Below, piece after piece: positions 1 through 7,260 of a stretch of DNA of 10,133 nt. Origin of the DNA: an uncultured bacterium (GTDB lineage: Bacteria; Planctomycetota; Phycisphaerae; Phycisphaerales; SM1A02); the NCBI GenBank assembly GCA_903938205.1, contig CAJACJ010000213.1, forward strand, positions 1 to 10,133. Direction: 5' to 3'. Position numbers and translations under genes: made by a program. Each line of letters opens with the position of its first letter. Within the stretch, counting starts at the first letter, position 1. The notes below the pieces were generated by a model, which saw only the letters and a list, made by a program, of their open reading frames with translations, did not search any database and was not told the DNA's origin.

Positions 1-1
1 A

Positions 2-328
2 ATTGTTGGTCAATTGATAGAACAGCACCACACATTTCCAGAACGCATCAATGCTCATTTTGTGCAGCGCGATAACAAGAGCCGCGTGAAAGTTCGAACA
101 TGGGAACGCGGCAGTGGTATTACGCGCGCCTGTGGTACCGGAGCATGCGCGGTGGTGGTGGCTGGCGTGCTTGAAGGAAAGTTGTCGTCAAAATGCGAGG
201 TCATGTTGCTGTGCGGCGCGCTGCAAGTGGAGTGGGCTGGCCTTGATCAATCGGTCATCATGACCGGACCAGCCGTTGAAGTGTGCCGCGGAACAATATC
301 CAATGAACTCATGGAGAAAGCCAAGTAA
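2..328 (+). CDS. dapF: Diaminopimelate epimerase, C-terminal part (5' end outside window)
   Basis: DapF interconverts LL- and meso-diaminopimelate in the cytoplasm, supplying lysine and peptidoglycan cross-links. The frame is open to the window edge, so the N-terminal half, including the first catalytic cysteine, is missing. The visible part shows 'FPERINAHFVQ', which matches the substrate-contacting FPxRxN segment, and then 'ERGSGITRACGTGACA' at 107-154, the family signature with the second catalytic cysteine inside ACGTG. Both are strong DapF hallmarks. A TTG at 14 could be read as a start, but homology clearly continues upstream of it, so the gene is cut by the window and is not an intact short gene. 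The TAA at 326-328 abuts the ATG of the M20 peptidase gene, which suggests co-transcription and translational coupling. Confidence 0.93.
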   Translation: MVGQLIEQHHTFPERINAHFVQRDNKSRVKVRTWERGSGITRACGTGACAVVVAGVLEGKLSSKCEVMLLCGALQVEWAGLDQSVIMTGPAVEVCRGTISNELMEKAK

Positions 329-1555
329 ATGCCTTTGAAATCAATTGAAAGTGAAATTGTCCAATGCGTTCGCGCGCAGCAATCCGCCATGGAAATCCGC
401 TTGGCCGACATGGTCGCAATTCCCACTGGACGTGATCATCAAACAGGTTTGAATTCCATGCGCGCGTTGTTGAGCGCCAGATTGAAATCGATGGGCGCCG
501 AGGTGCATGAACTTGCCGCAGCTCCACGTCCGAAATGGATTACCCCCAATGACACTGGCGAAATTGGTTCCCCAACAGTGGTCGCGCGGCGAGTGCAAGG
601 GCGAAGTGGCCCCACGTTGTTGATCGCCGGCCACATGGACACCGTGCATGACCCCAGCGGTGAATTTCAAAAACTTTCGCGGCTTGATAACAAGCGCTCC
701 ACAGGTCCTGGCGCCGCGGATATGAAGGGCGGACTTGAAGTTGCGTTGACCGCTTTGGAAGCGCTAGAAAAACATGCGCCCAATGTGCGCTGGATTTTTA
801 TCATCAACGCCGACGAGGAGGCTGGAAGTTTTCGCTCCGCGGCGCACTTGGCGGACATTGCCAAGGAATGTGATGCGGGATTTATTTTGGAGCCAGCGCT
901 TCCCAATGGCGGGCTGGTGGTGGAGCGTCCTGGTAGCGGGCAATTCATGATTGATGTGGTGGGACGCGCAGCGCATTCGGGGCGCGATTTTGCAAATGGC
1001 ATTAGCGCGGTCAACGCGCTTGCTCAATGCATTCTGAAAGTCACCAGTCTGAGCGATGTGCAACGGCAAAGAATTGTGAATATTGGTCCGCTGCAGGGTG
1101 GCGATGCCACAAATATTGTGGCTGATCACGCGCGCGCATGGGGCAATATTCGTTTTGCCAACGACAGCGAGGGCGCGCAATTAAGTGGCGCAATTGCGGC
1201 GATCGCTTCTGGCGACGCCCACAACTTGCCACACATCTCCGTTGAAATGTCTTTGAATCGCCCGCCCAAACCATGCACCGAGCAAGTTGCCTTGCTGGCG
1301 GATATCGCGTTGGCGGTGGGGCAAGACATGGGTCTGCATCTTTCAACGGGAAAGACTGGCGGCGTGAGCGACGCAAATTTAATTCAGGCTGCGGGAGTTC
1401 CTTGCTTGGACGGCTTGGGAGTGCGTGGCGGCAATCTTCATCGAACGGATGAGTTTATTGAGATTGAAAGTTTGTCGGAGCGTGCCACGCTGCTTGCGTT
1501 GTTGTTGCTGCGAGTTTCCTCGGACACTGGAAAAAATATTTCGCGCGCGCGGTAA
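329..1555 (+). CDS. M20 family zinc metallopeptidase, carboxypeptidase G2-like
   Basis: A 408-residue di-zinc peptidase or deacylase of family M20. All metal and catalytic residues are visible at about the spacing of Pseudomonas carboxypeptidase G2: H102 and D104 in 'GHMDTV', bridging D131 in 'GPGAADMKGG', catalytic base E163 and ligand E164 in 'NADEEAGS', E188 in 'ILEPA', and H371 in 'GNLHRTDEF'. The lid/dimerisation domain lies at about 200-310, with H216 in 'AAHSG'. There is no signal peptide, so it is probably cytoplasmic. The start is ATG 329, immediately after the dapF stop. The GGAGAAAG at 313-320 inside dapF can serve as ribosome binding site. The dapF linkage raises the idea of a DapE-like desuccinylase, but the 'LGVRGGNLHRTDEF' end and overall layout look more like glutamate carboxypeptidase. 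The family call is firm and the substrate is unknown. Confidence 0.9.
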   Translation: MPLKSIESEIVQCVRAQQSAMEIRLADMVAIPTGRDHQTGLNSMRALLSARLKSMGAEVHELAAAPRPKWITPNDTGEIGSPTVVARRVQGRSGPTLLIAGHMDTVHDPSGEFQKLSRLDNKRSTGPGAADMKGGLEVALTALEALEKHAPNVRWIFIINADEEAGSFRSAAHLADIAKECDAGFILEPALPNGGLVVERPGSGQFMIDVVGRAAHSGRDFANGISAVNALAQCILKVTSLSDVQRQRIVNIGPLQGGDATNIVADHARAWGNIRFANDSEGAQLSGAIAAIASGDAHNLPHISVEMSLNRPPKPCTEQVALLADIALAVGQDMGLHLSTGKTGGVSDANLIQAAGVPCLDGLGVRGGNLHRTDEFIEIESLSERATLLALLLLRVSSDTGKNISRAR

Positions 1556-1560
1556 TTGCT

Positions 1561-1624
1561 CACGGCATTTCCGTGCCGATGTCCCAGAAGAATGTTTTGA
1601 ATCATTTCGCCCTGCAAGTGGGCG
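1561..1624. terminator. Possible weak terminator region between convergent genes
   Basis: The 76-base gap between two convergent stop codons holds two short inverted repeats: CACGG/CCGTG with a 5-base loop at 1561-1575, and CGCCC/GGGCG with a 7-base loop at 1608-1624. Neither is followed by a proper T tract on either strand. An intrinsic terminator is therefore only suggested by the convergent layout. Confidence 0.22.
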
Positions 1625-1631
1625 TGTTTGA

Positions 1632-2813
1632 TCATTCACCAATATCTTTTTTCTCTTCGCGACTTGCTCCAACTCTTCCAATTAGCGTTGTGAGTGTTTG
1701 GCAGACGTCATCAATTTCGCGTTCGGAAATGGTCTCGTAAAAAGGGAGCGCGATTGTTCTGTGGCTCAGGCGCTCCGCCAATGGAAAATCACCAACTTGA
1801 TGACCAGTTATTTTTCGAACATGGGGAAGAAGAGCGGCGCATGGCCACCAATCCGCGGCGCCAATATCAAGTCGATGCATGCCGTCGATGATTTGATCGC
1901 GGTCGTCTTTGGTGAAGCGATCCGACAGGCGGACCACAAAGTTGGACCAACTCATTGTGCATTCTGACGGCGGATTCAGCAGTAAAATGTCGGATTCGCC
2001 ACCAAGCCGCTTGGTGTAACTCTGCGCCACTTCGGCGCGACGTGCGATGGTTTGATCAAGTCGTTGCAACTGGCTCAGACCCAACGCGGCATTCATTTCT
2101 GGAAGGCGACCGTCGTAGCCGTCGTAGACGTGCTCCATTTTTGTTCCCAGATCCATGGATTGATGGGGGAAAGAAATTCGATCGACGCGTCCCTGGTGCC
2201 GCATTGCGCGACACGCAGCGGCCAGATGATCATCGTGCGTCACAATCATGCCGCCTTCACCCGTGGTGATTGGACGGCTGGCGAAAAAACCAAAACACGC
2301 AATGCGTCCGAAGCGTCCGACATTGTCCATGCCGTAGGTTGATCCAAGTCCCTCGGTTCCATTTTCAATCATGGGAATTTCTAGACGCGAGCACAATGCG
2401 ATGAGATCGGGAAAGCCGGCGGGGTTTCCAAATGTTTCGGCAACCAACATGGCTTTGGTTTTAGGCGTGGCCTTGCTCTCAGCGGCGACTGGATCCATGT
2501 TCATGGTGCGTGAATTGACATCCACAAAAACTGGAGTGGCTCCAACATGCAAAACAGAATTCACGTTTGCGCTATAAGCGAAAGCGCTGAGAAGAACTTC
2601 ATCACCAGGCCCAATGCCCAATGCGCGCAATGAAATTTCTATGGCCAGCGATCCAGAGTTCACGCCAATGGCGTGCGTGCGGCGTGTTTTGTGGGCCATT
2701 TGACGCTCAAACTCGAGCAGTTTGGGACCCATGGTTCCGCAACCAGATCGCAAAGATTCAAGCACGGAATCAAAATCACTTTGTGTGAATGAAGGTTGGT
2801 AAAGAGGGATCAA
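1632..2813 (-). CDS. DegT/DnrJ/EryC1/StrS-family protein lacking the PLP lysine
   Basis: A 393-residue member of the fold-type I DegT/DnrJ/EryC1/StrS (sugar aminotransferase) family. Full-length family landmarks are present in order: 'VNSGSLAIEISLRALGIGPG' (51-70), 'ATPVFVDVN' (92-100), 'IENGTEGLGS' (149-158), 'FGFFASRPITTGEGG' (174-188), 'GYDGRLPEMNAALGLSQL' (232-249) and a C-terminal 'IALPFYETISEREIDDV'. Three cofactor positions are changed. The ring-nitrogen Asp of the usual 'EDAAEALG' is N151. The Schiff-base Lys before 'xITTGEGG' is R180 (codon CGT). The Asn of the usual 'GYNxRM' is D234. No other lysine lies near the active-site loop. It therefore probably cannot act as a normal aminotransferase. 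No sugar-nucleotide or glycosyltransferase genes are adjacent. The start is TTG 2813: an in-frame stop lies just upstream, and GGAG sits 8 bases before it. The family is sure, the function is not. Confidence 0.85.
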   Translation of the reverse strand: MIPLYQPSFTQSDFDSVLESLRSGCGTMGPKLLEFERQMAHKTRRTHAIGVNSGSLAIEISLRALGIGPGDEVLLSAFAYSANVNSVLHVGATPVFVDVNSRTMNMDPVAAESKATPKTKAMLVAETFGNPAGFPDLIALCSRLEIPMIENGTEGLGSTYGMDNVGRFGRIACFGFFASRPITTGEGGMIVTHDDHLAAACRAMRHQGRVDRISFPHQSMDLGTKMEHVYDGYDGRLPEMNAALGLSQLQRLDQTIARRAEVAQSYTKRLGGESDILLLNPPSECTMSWSNFVVRLSDRFTKDDRDQIIDGMHRLDIGAADWWPCAALLPHVRKITGHQVGDFPLAERLSHRTIALPFYETISEREIDDVCQTLTTLIGRVGASREEKKDIGE

Positions 2814-2875
2814 CTGATTTTCTCCAGGACATTATTTTGAAAGTGAGGTTGAAAGAGAAGCATGATATGGAAGGG

Positions 2876-4363
2876 TTAGCGGGTGAGTTGCGTCGTTGCG
2901 TCTTTGTCTCGCTTGGCATATTTGAGATAGAGCCACGCGGCTTGAATTTGTGAAGACTCGTCCACTTTGCCACCACCCGAGGCGACCATGCCAAGTTCAG
3001 TAATTTCATCCGCGGTAAGAGGGGTTGAATTCTTGGCCAAGGCCAGTAGCGCCATGGAGTCGCCGCGCCGTGGAAGTTTTCCGCGAACACTTCGTGCAAA
3101 TGCGGCGGCATCGGCGTTGGATGAATCAGCCACGACGGACATGATGATTTCCAAAAGTTCGATATTTTTATCCGCGCTCTGCAAAGCGATTGCACGAAGT
3201 TGATCATGTGTTTCGGGCATGCGCAGAAGTTGCTGCACGGCAAGCAACGTGGCGATTTGCTCTTCGCTGCGTATGGAATTTCGCTTCGCAGCCGCGTTGA
3301 GCACATTCAAAAGCAATGGCTTCGAAATATCCGGCGGTAAGGTGGGAGTGATGCTGAGCACGAATTCGCGTGTGGCGCGATTTCCATTTTCAAGCAACGT
3401 GGTTATGGCGCTTGCTTGGTCCGCCGATTGATTGCGCATCGCCACGCCAGCGTTGGCCATTGCTTCAACCAGTGGATCGCCATTTCGCAGCACATCAAAG
3501 TCGGCCGCTTCAAACCCTGACTTGGTGGACAGCATCAACAATCCCATTTTGACAAGGTTGGATTGTGAACGATCTGCTTTTATTTTTTCAAGCACAACCC
3601 CACGGCCAATTGTGGGCGAAAGACTGACTGCATTCAAGATGGCGGCTTGGCGATCGGCGCCATTGGAGTCCTTGGTGATTTGGAGAAGGGGTTCCACCGC
3701 TGCGGTGATGCGATATTGTCGCGCCGCATTTGCCATTTGAGCAAGCAAGTCGACTTGCTGATCGGGCGAAAGTGTTTGGCATTTTCGTGTAAATCCAAGC
3801 CAGCCACCATTGTCGGAGCGCTCCAACAAAAGCATGGAGGCAAGACCGGCAACCTCGGCGGCTTCATCAGTTGGAGCGTTCGCAAGCAGCGACTTATCCC
3901 AAGGTTGCTCCTGTCGATTCAGTTCCGCAACAAGTAAGGAGCGTTCGTAATTGGTGAGATCCTGCTCTTGCAAAAGAAGATTCAGCGCCGCTGGTTTCAG
4001 CAAATCAAGTCCAAGCGCTTCGGTGATTAAAAGTCGTCGCAGCGCAGGATCTTTCAGTTGATTGACTCGCTGCGCATTCAAACTTTTGTCAGCGCTGACC
4101 AATGCAATTCCCATGAATCCATCGATGCGCAGAGCCACATCTTTGCTTTTGGTTAATGATTCGAACAGGGGATTCATTGCGGGATCGGCCAGCAAACGCA
4201 GCGACACCCAACGAAAATGTTGAATGCCCGTGGTGCTTGGCATCATGGCTTTTTGAATTTGCGTGACGGCGGTGTCGTAGGGCGTTGCGCGGGCGTATTG
4301 GGCGCTTGCCATTGGAGCAAAAAACCAAAGAGTGGCAACAAGCAAAGTGGCCGCAGATTTCAT
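2876..4363 (-). CDS. Exported alpha-helical (HEAT-like) protein of unknown function
   Basis: I do not recognise this protein. From ATG 4363 it has 495 residues and begins with a clear signal peptide: MKSA, a hydrophobic stretch, then 'MASA' before Gln, a good signal-peptidase I site. It is probably periplasmic or exported. The rest is almost entirely alternating amphipathic helices rich in Leu and Ala, with recurring segments such as 'DPALRRLLITEALGLDLL', 'DRQAAILNAVSLSPTIG' and 'NRATREFVLSITPTLP'. This reads like a HEAT/TPR-type alpha-solenoid, a scaffold or binding surface rather than an enzyme. No catalytic motif is seen. In-frame starts at 4387 (ATG) and 4414 (GTG) would add a short Arg-rich leader. 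No start has a good SD site, so 4363 is chosen because it gives the most typical signal peptide. It lies 90 bases after dnaA and 62 before the DegT-family gene, all on one strand, so co-transcription is possible. Confidence 0.72.
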   Translation of the reverse strand: MKSAATLLVATLWFFAPMASAQYARATPYDTAVTQIQKAMMPSTTGIQHFRWVSLRLLADPAMNPLFESLTKSKDVALRIDGFMGIALVSADKSLNAQRVNQLKDPALRRLLITEALGLDLLKPAALNLLLQEQDLTNYERSLLVAELNRQEQPWDKSLLANAPTDEAAEVAGLASMLLLERSDNGGWLGFTRKCQTLSPDQQVDLLAQMANAARQYRITAAVEPLLQITKDSNGADRQAAILNAVSLSPTIGRGVVLEKIKADRSQSNLVKMGLLMLSTKSGFEAADFDVLRNGDPLVEAMANAGVAMRNQSADQASAITTLLENGNRATREFVLSITPTLPPDISKPLLLNVLNAAAKRNSIRSEEQIATLLAVQQLLRMPETHDQLRAIALQSADKNIELLEIIMSVVADSSNADAAAFARSVRGKLPRRGDSMALLALAKNSTPLTADEITELGMVASGGGKVDESSQIQAAWLYLKYAKRDKDATTQLTR

Positions 4364-4453
4364 TCGGCGAGTGTAGCCACAGCGCATTCTCTTTGGTGGG
4401 CGACTTGAAAACACATGGCCACAAGGCGTCTATGGCGTGCCCAAGGCGCTGAG

Positions 4454-5941
4454 TTAGCGTGGTGTTTTGCGCTGACTGAGGTGCTTGGATTGATGCTGGC
4501 TATTGCGCAGCGTGAGACGCAATCGATCTAAAAGTTCCACGATCATGAAAGTGCCCGCAGCTCCCGCATCGATCGTAGCCTTCTCTTGAATCAGCTTCTC
4601 GATACGCGTCGCACCGCTGTGAATTACCGAGTGTGAATTTCGCTTCATCGCGCGCGCAATTTCTGGAAAACTCATGGACGTGTGATGACGCGCAAGCCAC
4701 GCGATCAACGCGCGCGCCAATGTGATGTGCCGATGACGGCTTTCGCCCGCAAGTTGCGCCGTATCAATGCCCATGATCAAGCACACTTGTTCAATGATGT
4801 CCGACAGCCGTACTGGACTCGTTCCACGCGTTGCATTCTCGCGTTGAAAAAGTGTTTCAACAATTCCGCACGAAATTTCATTGCGGTCTTGTGTATGCAA
4901 GATCGTCTGTGGATTGGCTGCATGTGTCGAATTTTGTACCAAGCACATCGCTTGCAAACTAGCGAATGCGCCCTCGATTTCGCGCGCGCCACCAACGCAA
5001 TGGCACGCCATGGCGTCCACGGCCTCGCTTGAAAGCACGATGGATTTGCGCAACGCCACGGATCTCACCAACGCTTGTCGCAGCGCAAGATCCGGAGCGT
5101 CAATACGCACGACCATTCCAGCGAGCATGCGGCTGACGAGTGATTGACTTAATCTACGAACCAAGTGCGGGTGCTCATCGGAGGCAAGCACCACTTGTGA
5201 ACCAGAAAGTTGCACCGCATCCAGGGTGTGCAAGAACTCGGTCTGTGTCGCGGTTTTGCCCGCCAGAAAATGCACGTCATCAATTGCCAGGACATCCACG
5301 CGACGAACGCGCGCGCGAAATGCGTCAATGGTTCCGTGGCGCACCGACTGGATGTATTCATTGGTGAATTGCTCGGCCGTGACGTAGCGAACGCGTTGTT
5401 GAGTGCGCGACTCGCGACGGCGCCGGCACAAAGCTTGCAACAAATGGGATTTGCCAACGCCGCAACTTCCGTGAATGACCAGGCAATTTCCAATCACGTT
5501 TCCCGCGGCAAAACTACTGGCGGCATCAAAAGCCATTTTGTTGGTTGGACCCACCACAAAGTCCTCAAGGCGGCGCCATGCTTCCATAGTCCGCGGACGA
5601 GCCGTAGGCGTGACGAAGACGGGGCGCTCGGAGGAAGGATCGGATGTTTCAGTGGAGCGGGCTGGCGCATTCAAGCTCTGGGTTGGGCACAGTTGGACCA
5701 CGCGCAGATCGAAATCATCTCGACCCAAAGCCTCTTGGGAAACGGCGCGCAAGTCTCCGCCGAAATTCTTGCGAATCCAATCCGCCGCGAATGAACTTTC
5801 CGCGTCAACGGCCAGTTTTCCGCTTTCAACGCGCACCGTGGATGCGGAATCAAACCACATGTCAGCGCGGCGGTTTCCCAACCGCTGGCTGAGCAAGTTT
5901 CGAATTCGGCTAGGTAATTCCAAGGTGCTTTCTGGGGACAC
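4454..5941 (-). CDS. dnaA: Chromosomal replication initiator DnaA (divergent domain IV)
   Basis: DnaA binds 9-mer boxes at the origin, oligomerises with ATP and opens the duplex. From GTG 5941 the protein has 495 residues. Domain I is at about 8-82 ('MWFDSASTVRV...FAADWIRKNFG'), followed by a short linker. The AAA+ core then shows Walker A GSCGVGKSHLL (158-168), Walker B 'VDVLAIDDVHFLAGK' (215-229), sensor 1 'VVLASDEHP' (250-258), the arginine finger in 'LVSRMLAG' (Arg 271) and sensor 2 'GGAREIEGAF' (317-326). Domain IV starts near 377. Its signature, GGRDHTTVLHA in E. coli, reads 'KRNSHSVIHSG', so the His is kept but Asp and both Thr are replaced. A tail of about 45 residues follows. The frame is open to 6160, but those extra 73 residues do not resemble DnaA. 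GTG 5941 directly precedes domain I and has TTGGAG upstream with 10 bases between GGAG and the start. The gap upstream contains DnaA-box-like sites, which suggests autoregulation. Confidence 0.93.
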   Translation of the reverse strand: MSPESTLELPSRIRNLLSQRLGNRRADMWFDSASTVRVESGKLAVDAESSFAADWIRKNFGGDLRAVSQEALGRDDFDLRVVQLCPTQSLNAPARSTETSDPSSERPVFVTPTARPRTMEAWRRLEDFVVGPTNKMAFDAASSFAAGNVIGNCLVIHGSCGVGKSHLLQALCRRRRESRTQQRVRYVTAEQFTNEYIQSVRHGTIDAFRARVRRVDVLAIDDVHFLAGKTATQTEFLHTLDAVQLSGSQVVLASDEHPHLVRRLSQSLVSRMLAGMVVRIDAPDLALRQALVRSVALRKSIVLSSEAVDAMACHCVGGAREIEGAFASLQAMCLVQNSTHAANPQTILHTQDRNEISCGIVETLFQRENATRGTSPVRLSDIIEQVCLIMGIDTAQLAGESRHRHITLARALIAWLARHHTSMSFPEIARAMKRNSHSVIHSGATRIEKLIQEKATIDAGAAGTFMIVELLDRLRLTLRNSQHQSKHLSQRKTPR

Positions 5942-6295
5942 GGACGATCGACTCCAACTGTGTTGTAAGAGTGTTGAACAGGATGGCGGACACTGACAAA
6001 TCCAAGCTGGCGCAGAAGGTGAATCAAGTGGAACCACAAGCAATAAGACAACCAACCGAAATGATTTCAGTTGATCCCCATTGCTTTTGGCGTCGTCCGT
6101 TCCTGGGTCGCGACAAACTTGAAAGTCGGTCGCAAACATTTCCGCGTCCTGCGGAGTCAAGGCAGATTAGTGCGATTTATTCTTTACGCAAGGCAAATAG
6201 TGATACATTTTTTATTCCGCTCACAAAGCCTTGCATTGATGGGAGTTCGCTCTGAAATTAACTTGTGCACGCACATTTATGCACAACTGTCCACA
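5942..6295. other. Gap upstream of dnaA: candidate oriC/dnaA control region
   Basis: This 354-base stretch separates the dnaA start from the stop codon of the GNAT gene. No ORF in it looks real. The in-frame extension of dnaA to 6160 has a low-complexity hydrophobic, Pro/Cys/Ser-rich translation unlike any DnaA N-terminus. The part at about 6170-6230 is visibly AT-rich, with a run of six T at 6208-6213, and could serve as an unwinding element. DnaA-box-like 9-mers start at 6263. I found no convincing sigma-70 promoter for dnaA on the minus strand. The combination of dnaA, an AT-rich patch and box-like 9-mers fits a bacterial replication origin, but that remains an inference. Confidence 0.4.
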
Positions 6296-6307
6296 TCATG
6301 TGGAGAA
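6263..6307. promoter_or_regulatory. Cluster of DnaA-box-like 9-mers
   Basis: Four sites lie within 45 bases: TTGTGCACG (6263-6271, two mismatches to TTATNCACA), TTATGCACA (6277-6285, perfect match), CTGTCCACA (6287-6295, two mismatches) and, in reverse, TTCTCCACA (6307-6299, one mismatch to TTATCCACA). The middle two are one base apart and the last is only three bases further on. The cluster lies upstream of dnaA and overlaps the 3' end of the GNAT gene. It may be part of oriC or a DnaA autoregulatory site. Confidence 0.5.
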
Positions 6308-7222
6308 TTTCAAACTTGACAAAGCAAGCGCCACTCTGCGGCTGATCACGCGGAAACCTCTAGAGACATACAAGCGCAAAGCGGGGGAATTACGCTCATC
6401 CACCGCAAGCATGATGCTGCGTTCACTATGTTTTGCGGCAAGACACAACGCGTGGTCAAGTAAATGCGCGCCAAATCCCTTTCCGCGCGCATGTTTTGCC
6501 AAGCCAAAGTACGTCACTTCAATGCAATCCGCGGCGGGAGTGCGATTCAAGATCGCAACGCCCGCATTCACTCCGTTGATTTGCATCACGGTCCAAAGTT
6601 GCGGATCAAAATTTCCGCCGCGTCGATGGCCATCCAAAATATCTTTTTCATGGCGCAATGCGGACAAACCAGGGCAATCAAGCGAGTCTTCGTATGTAGA
6701 CCGCAACAACGCAAGCATTGCGTCATCATCTATGGGAGTAGAGGTCAGCACCACATCCGCTTTCGCAAGCGGAGGTTTGACGTGGCGAGAATTTGAGCGC
6801 TCCATGGAAACCAATATGGCCAAGTCCATAAAGTCGGCGTCTTTGAGAACGGAAAGTTCCAAGTCGTCATCGGGTTCCGCCAAATATTGAATCAAGTCGA
6901 TTTTTCCAACACTCAACGCATGGCGCGTCATGGTTTTCAAGAGCGCGACGGTTTCGGCGGCTTGCTCGCGATTGTGAATTGGCGACAGCGCCAAAGACGC
7001 GGTTTTCCCTGGATTGACGGACAAAAGACCGACTGCCGCCAATTGTCCTCGCTGATCAACTCGCTTCCATAAGTCCTGCAGGGATAAACCCTCGCGGTAC
7101 GCCGCTTTCAGAAATCGACTGCTTTCGGCGCGCCGCTTTCCCAAAAGTTTTTCCAGCGCCATCAGTCGATCTTCCGGTCCGACAGGCTGCGAACGGTCGT
7201 CAGGTGACTGGCTTGAACTCAC
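6296..7222 (-). CDS. GNAT-family N-acetyltransferase with divergent N-terminal half
   Basis: A 308-residue protein with a typical GNAT acetyl-CoA fold in its C-terminal half (about 155-303). Motif A is 'EVTYFGLAKHARGKGFGAHLL', with the pyrophosphate-binding R246-G-K-G-F-G251. Motif B is 'LAVDERNSPALRLYVSRGF', with N278 and Y285. The N-terminal half (about 20-135) has a similar strand/helix rhythm ('QLAAVGLLSVNPG', then 'ETVALLKTMTRHAL') but no intact acetyl-CoA loop, so it may be a degenerate GNAT copy, as in two-domain GNATs. 'TYEDSLDCPGLSALR' (176-190) resembles a segment I recall in planctomycete GNATs. The substrate is unknown. The start is GTG 7222, with AGG about 9 bases upstream; ATG 7162 (Met 21) is a possible alternative. 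The stop codon lies within the DnaA-box cluster. The gene is divergent from the next one, with only 38 bases between starts. Confidence 0.82.
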   Translation of the reverse strand: MSSSQSPDDRSQPVGPEDRLMALEKLLGKRRAESSRFLKAAYREGLSLQDLWKRVDQRGQLAAVGLLSVNPGKTASLALSPIHNREQAAETVALLKTMTRHALSVGKIDLIQYLAEPDDDLELSVLKDADFMDLAILVSMERSNSRHVKPPLAKADVVLTSTPIDDDAMLALLRSTYEDSLDCPGLSALRHEKDILDGHRRGGNFDPQLWTVMQINGVNAGVAILNRTPAADCIEVTYFGLAKHARGKGFGAHLLDHALCLAAKHSERSIMLAVDERNSPALRLYVSRGFRVISRRVALALSSLKFST

Positions 7223-7260
7223 GGAATTAAGCCTAGCAACATTCCAAGGTTCCTTGCGTA

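Noticed and set aside
1535..1555. CG-rich alternation (CGCGCGCG) at the M20 gene end as a special element
   Set aside because: Similar CGCG runs occur throughout the coding regions of this window, so it looks like composition, not a site.
1425..1631. 68-codon + frame across the M20/DegT gene junction
   Set aside because: It overlaps the intact M20 3' end in another frame. Its product is Arg/Cys-rich without a motif.
2776..3306. 176-codon minus-strand frame overlapping the helical-repeat gene and the DegT-family gene start
   Set aside because: It is an alternate frame inside better supported genes, with an atypical composition rich in Cys, Pro and Ser.
4415..4453. Short repeated CAAGGCG near the dnaA 3' end, considered as a terminator
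   Set aside because: The copies are direct and not inverted, and no T tract follows on the minus strand.
5210..5794. 194-codon open frame on + opposite dnaA
   Set aside because: It is a shadow of the strongly supported dnaA gene. Its translation shows no recognisable domain or coding character.
5942..6160. In-frame N-terminal extension of dnaA by 73 residues
   Set aside because: The translation is a Pro/Cys/Ser-rich and hydrophobic stretch unlike any DnaA. Domain I begins just after GTG 5941, which has a usable TTGGAG upstream.
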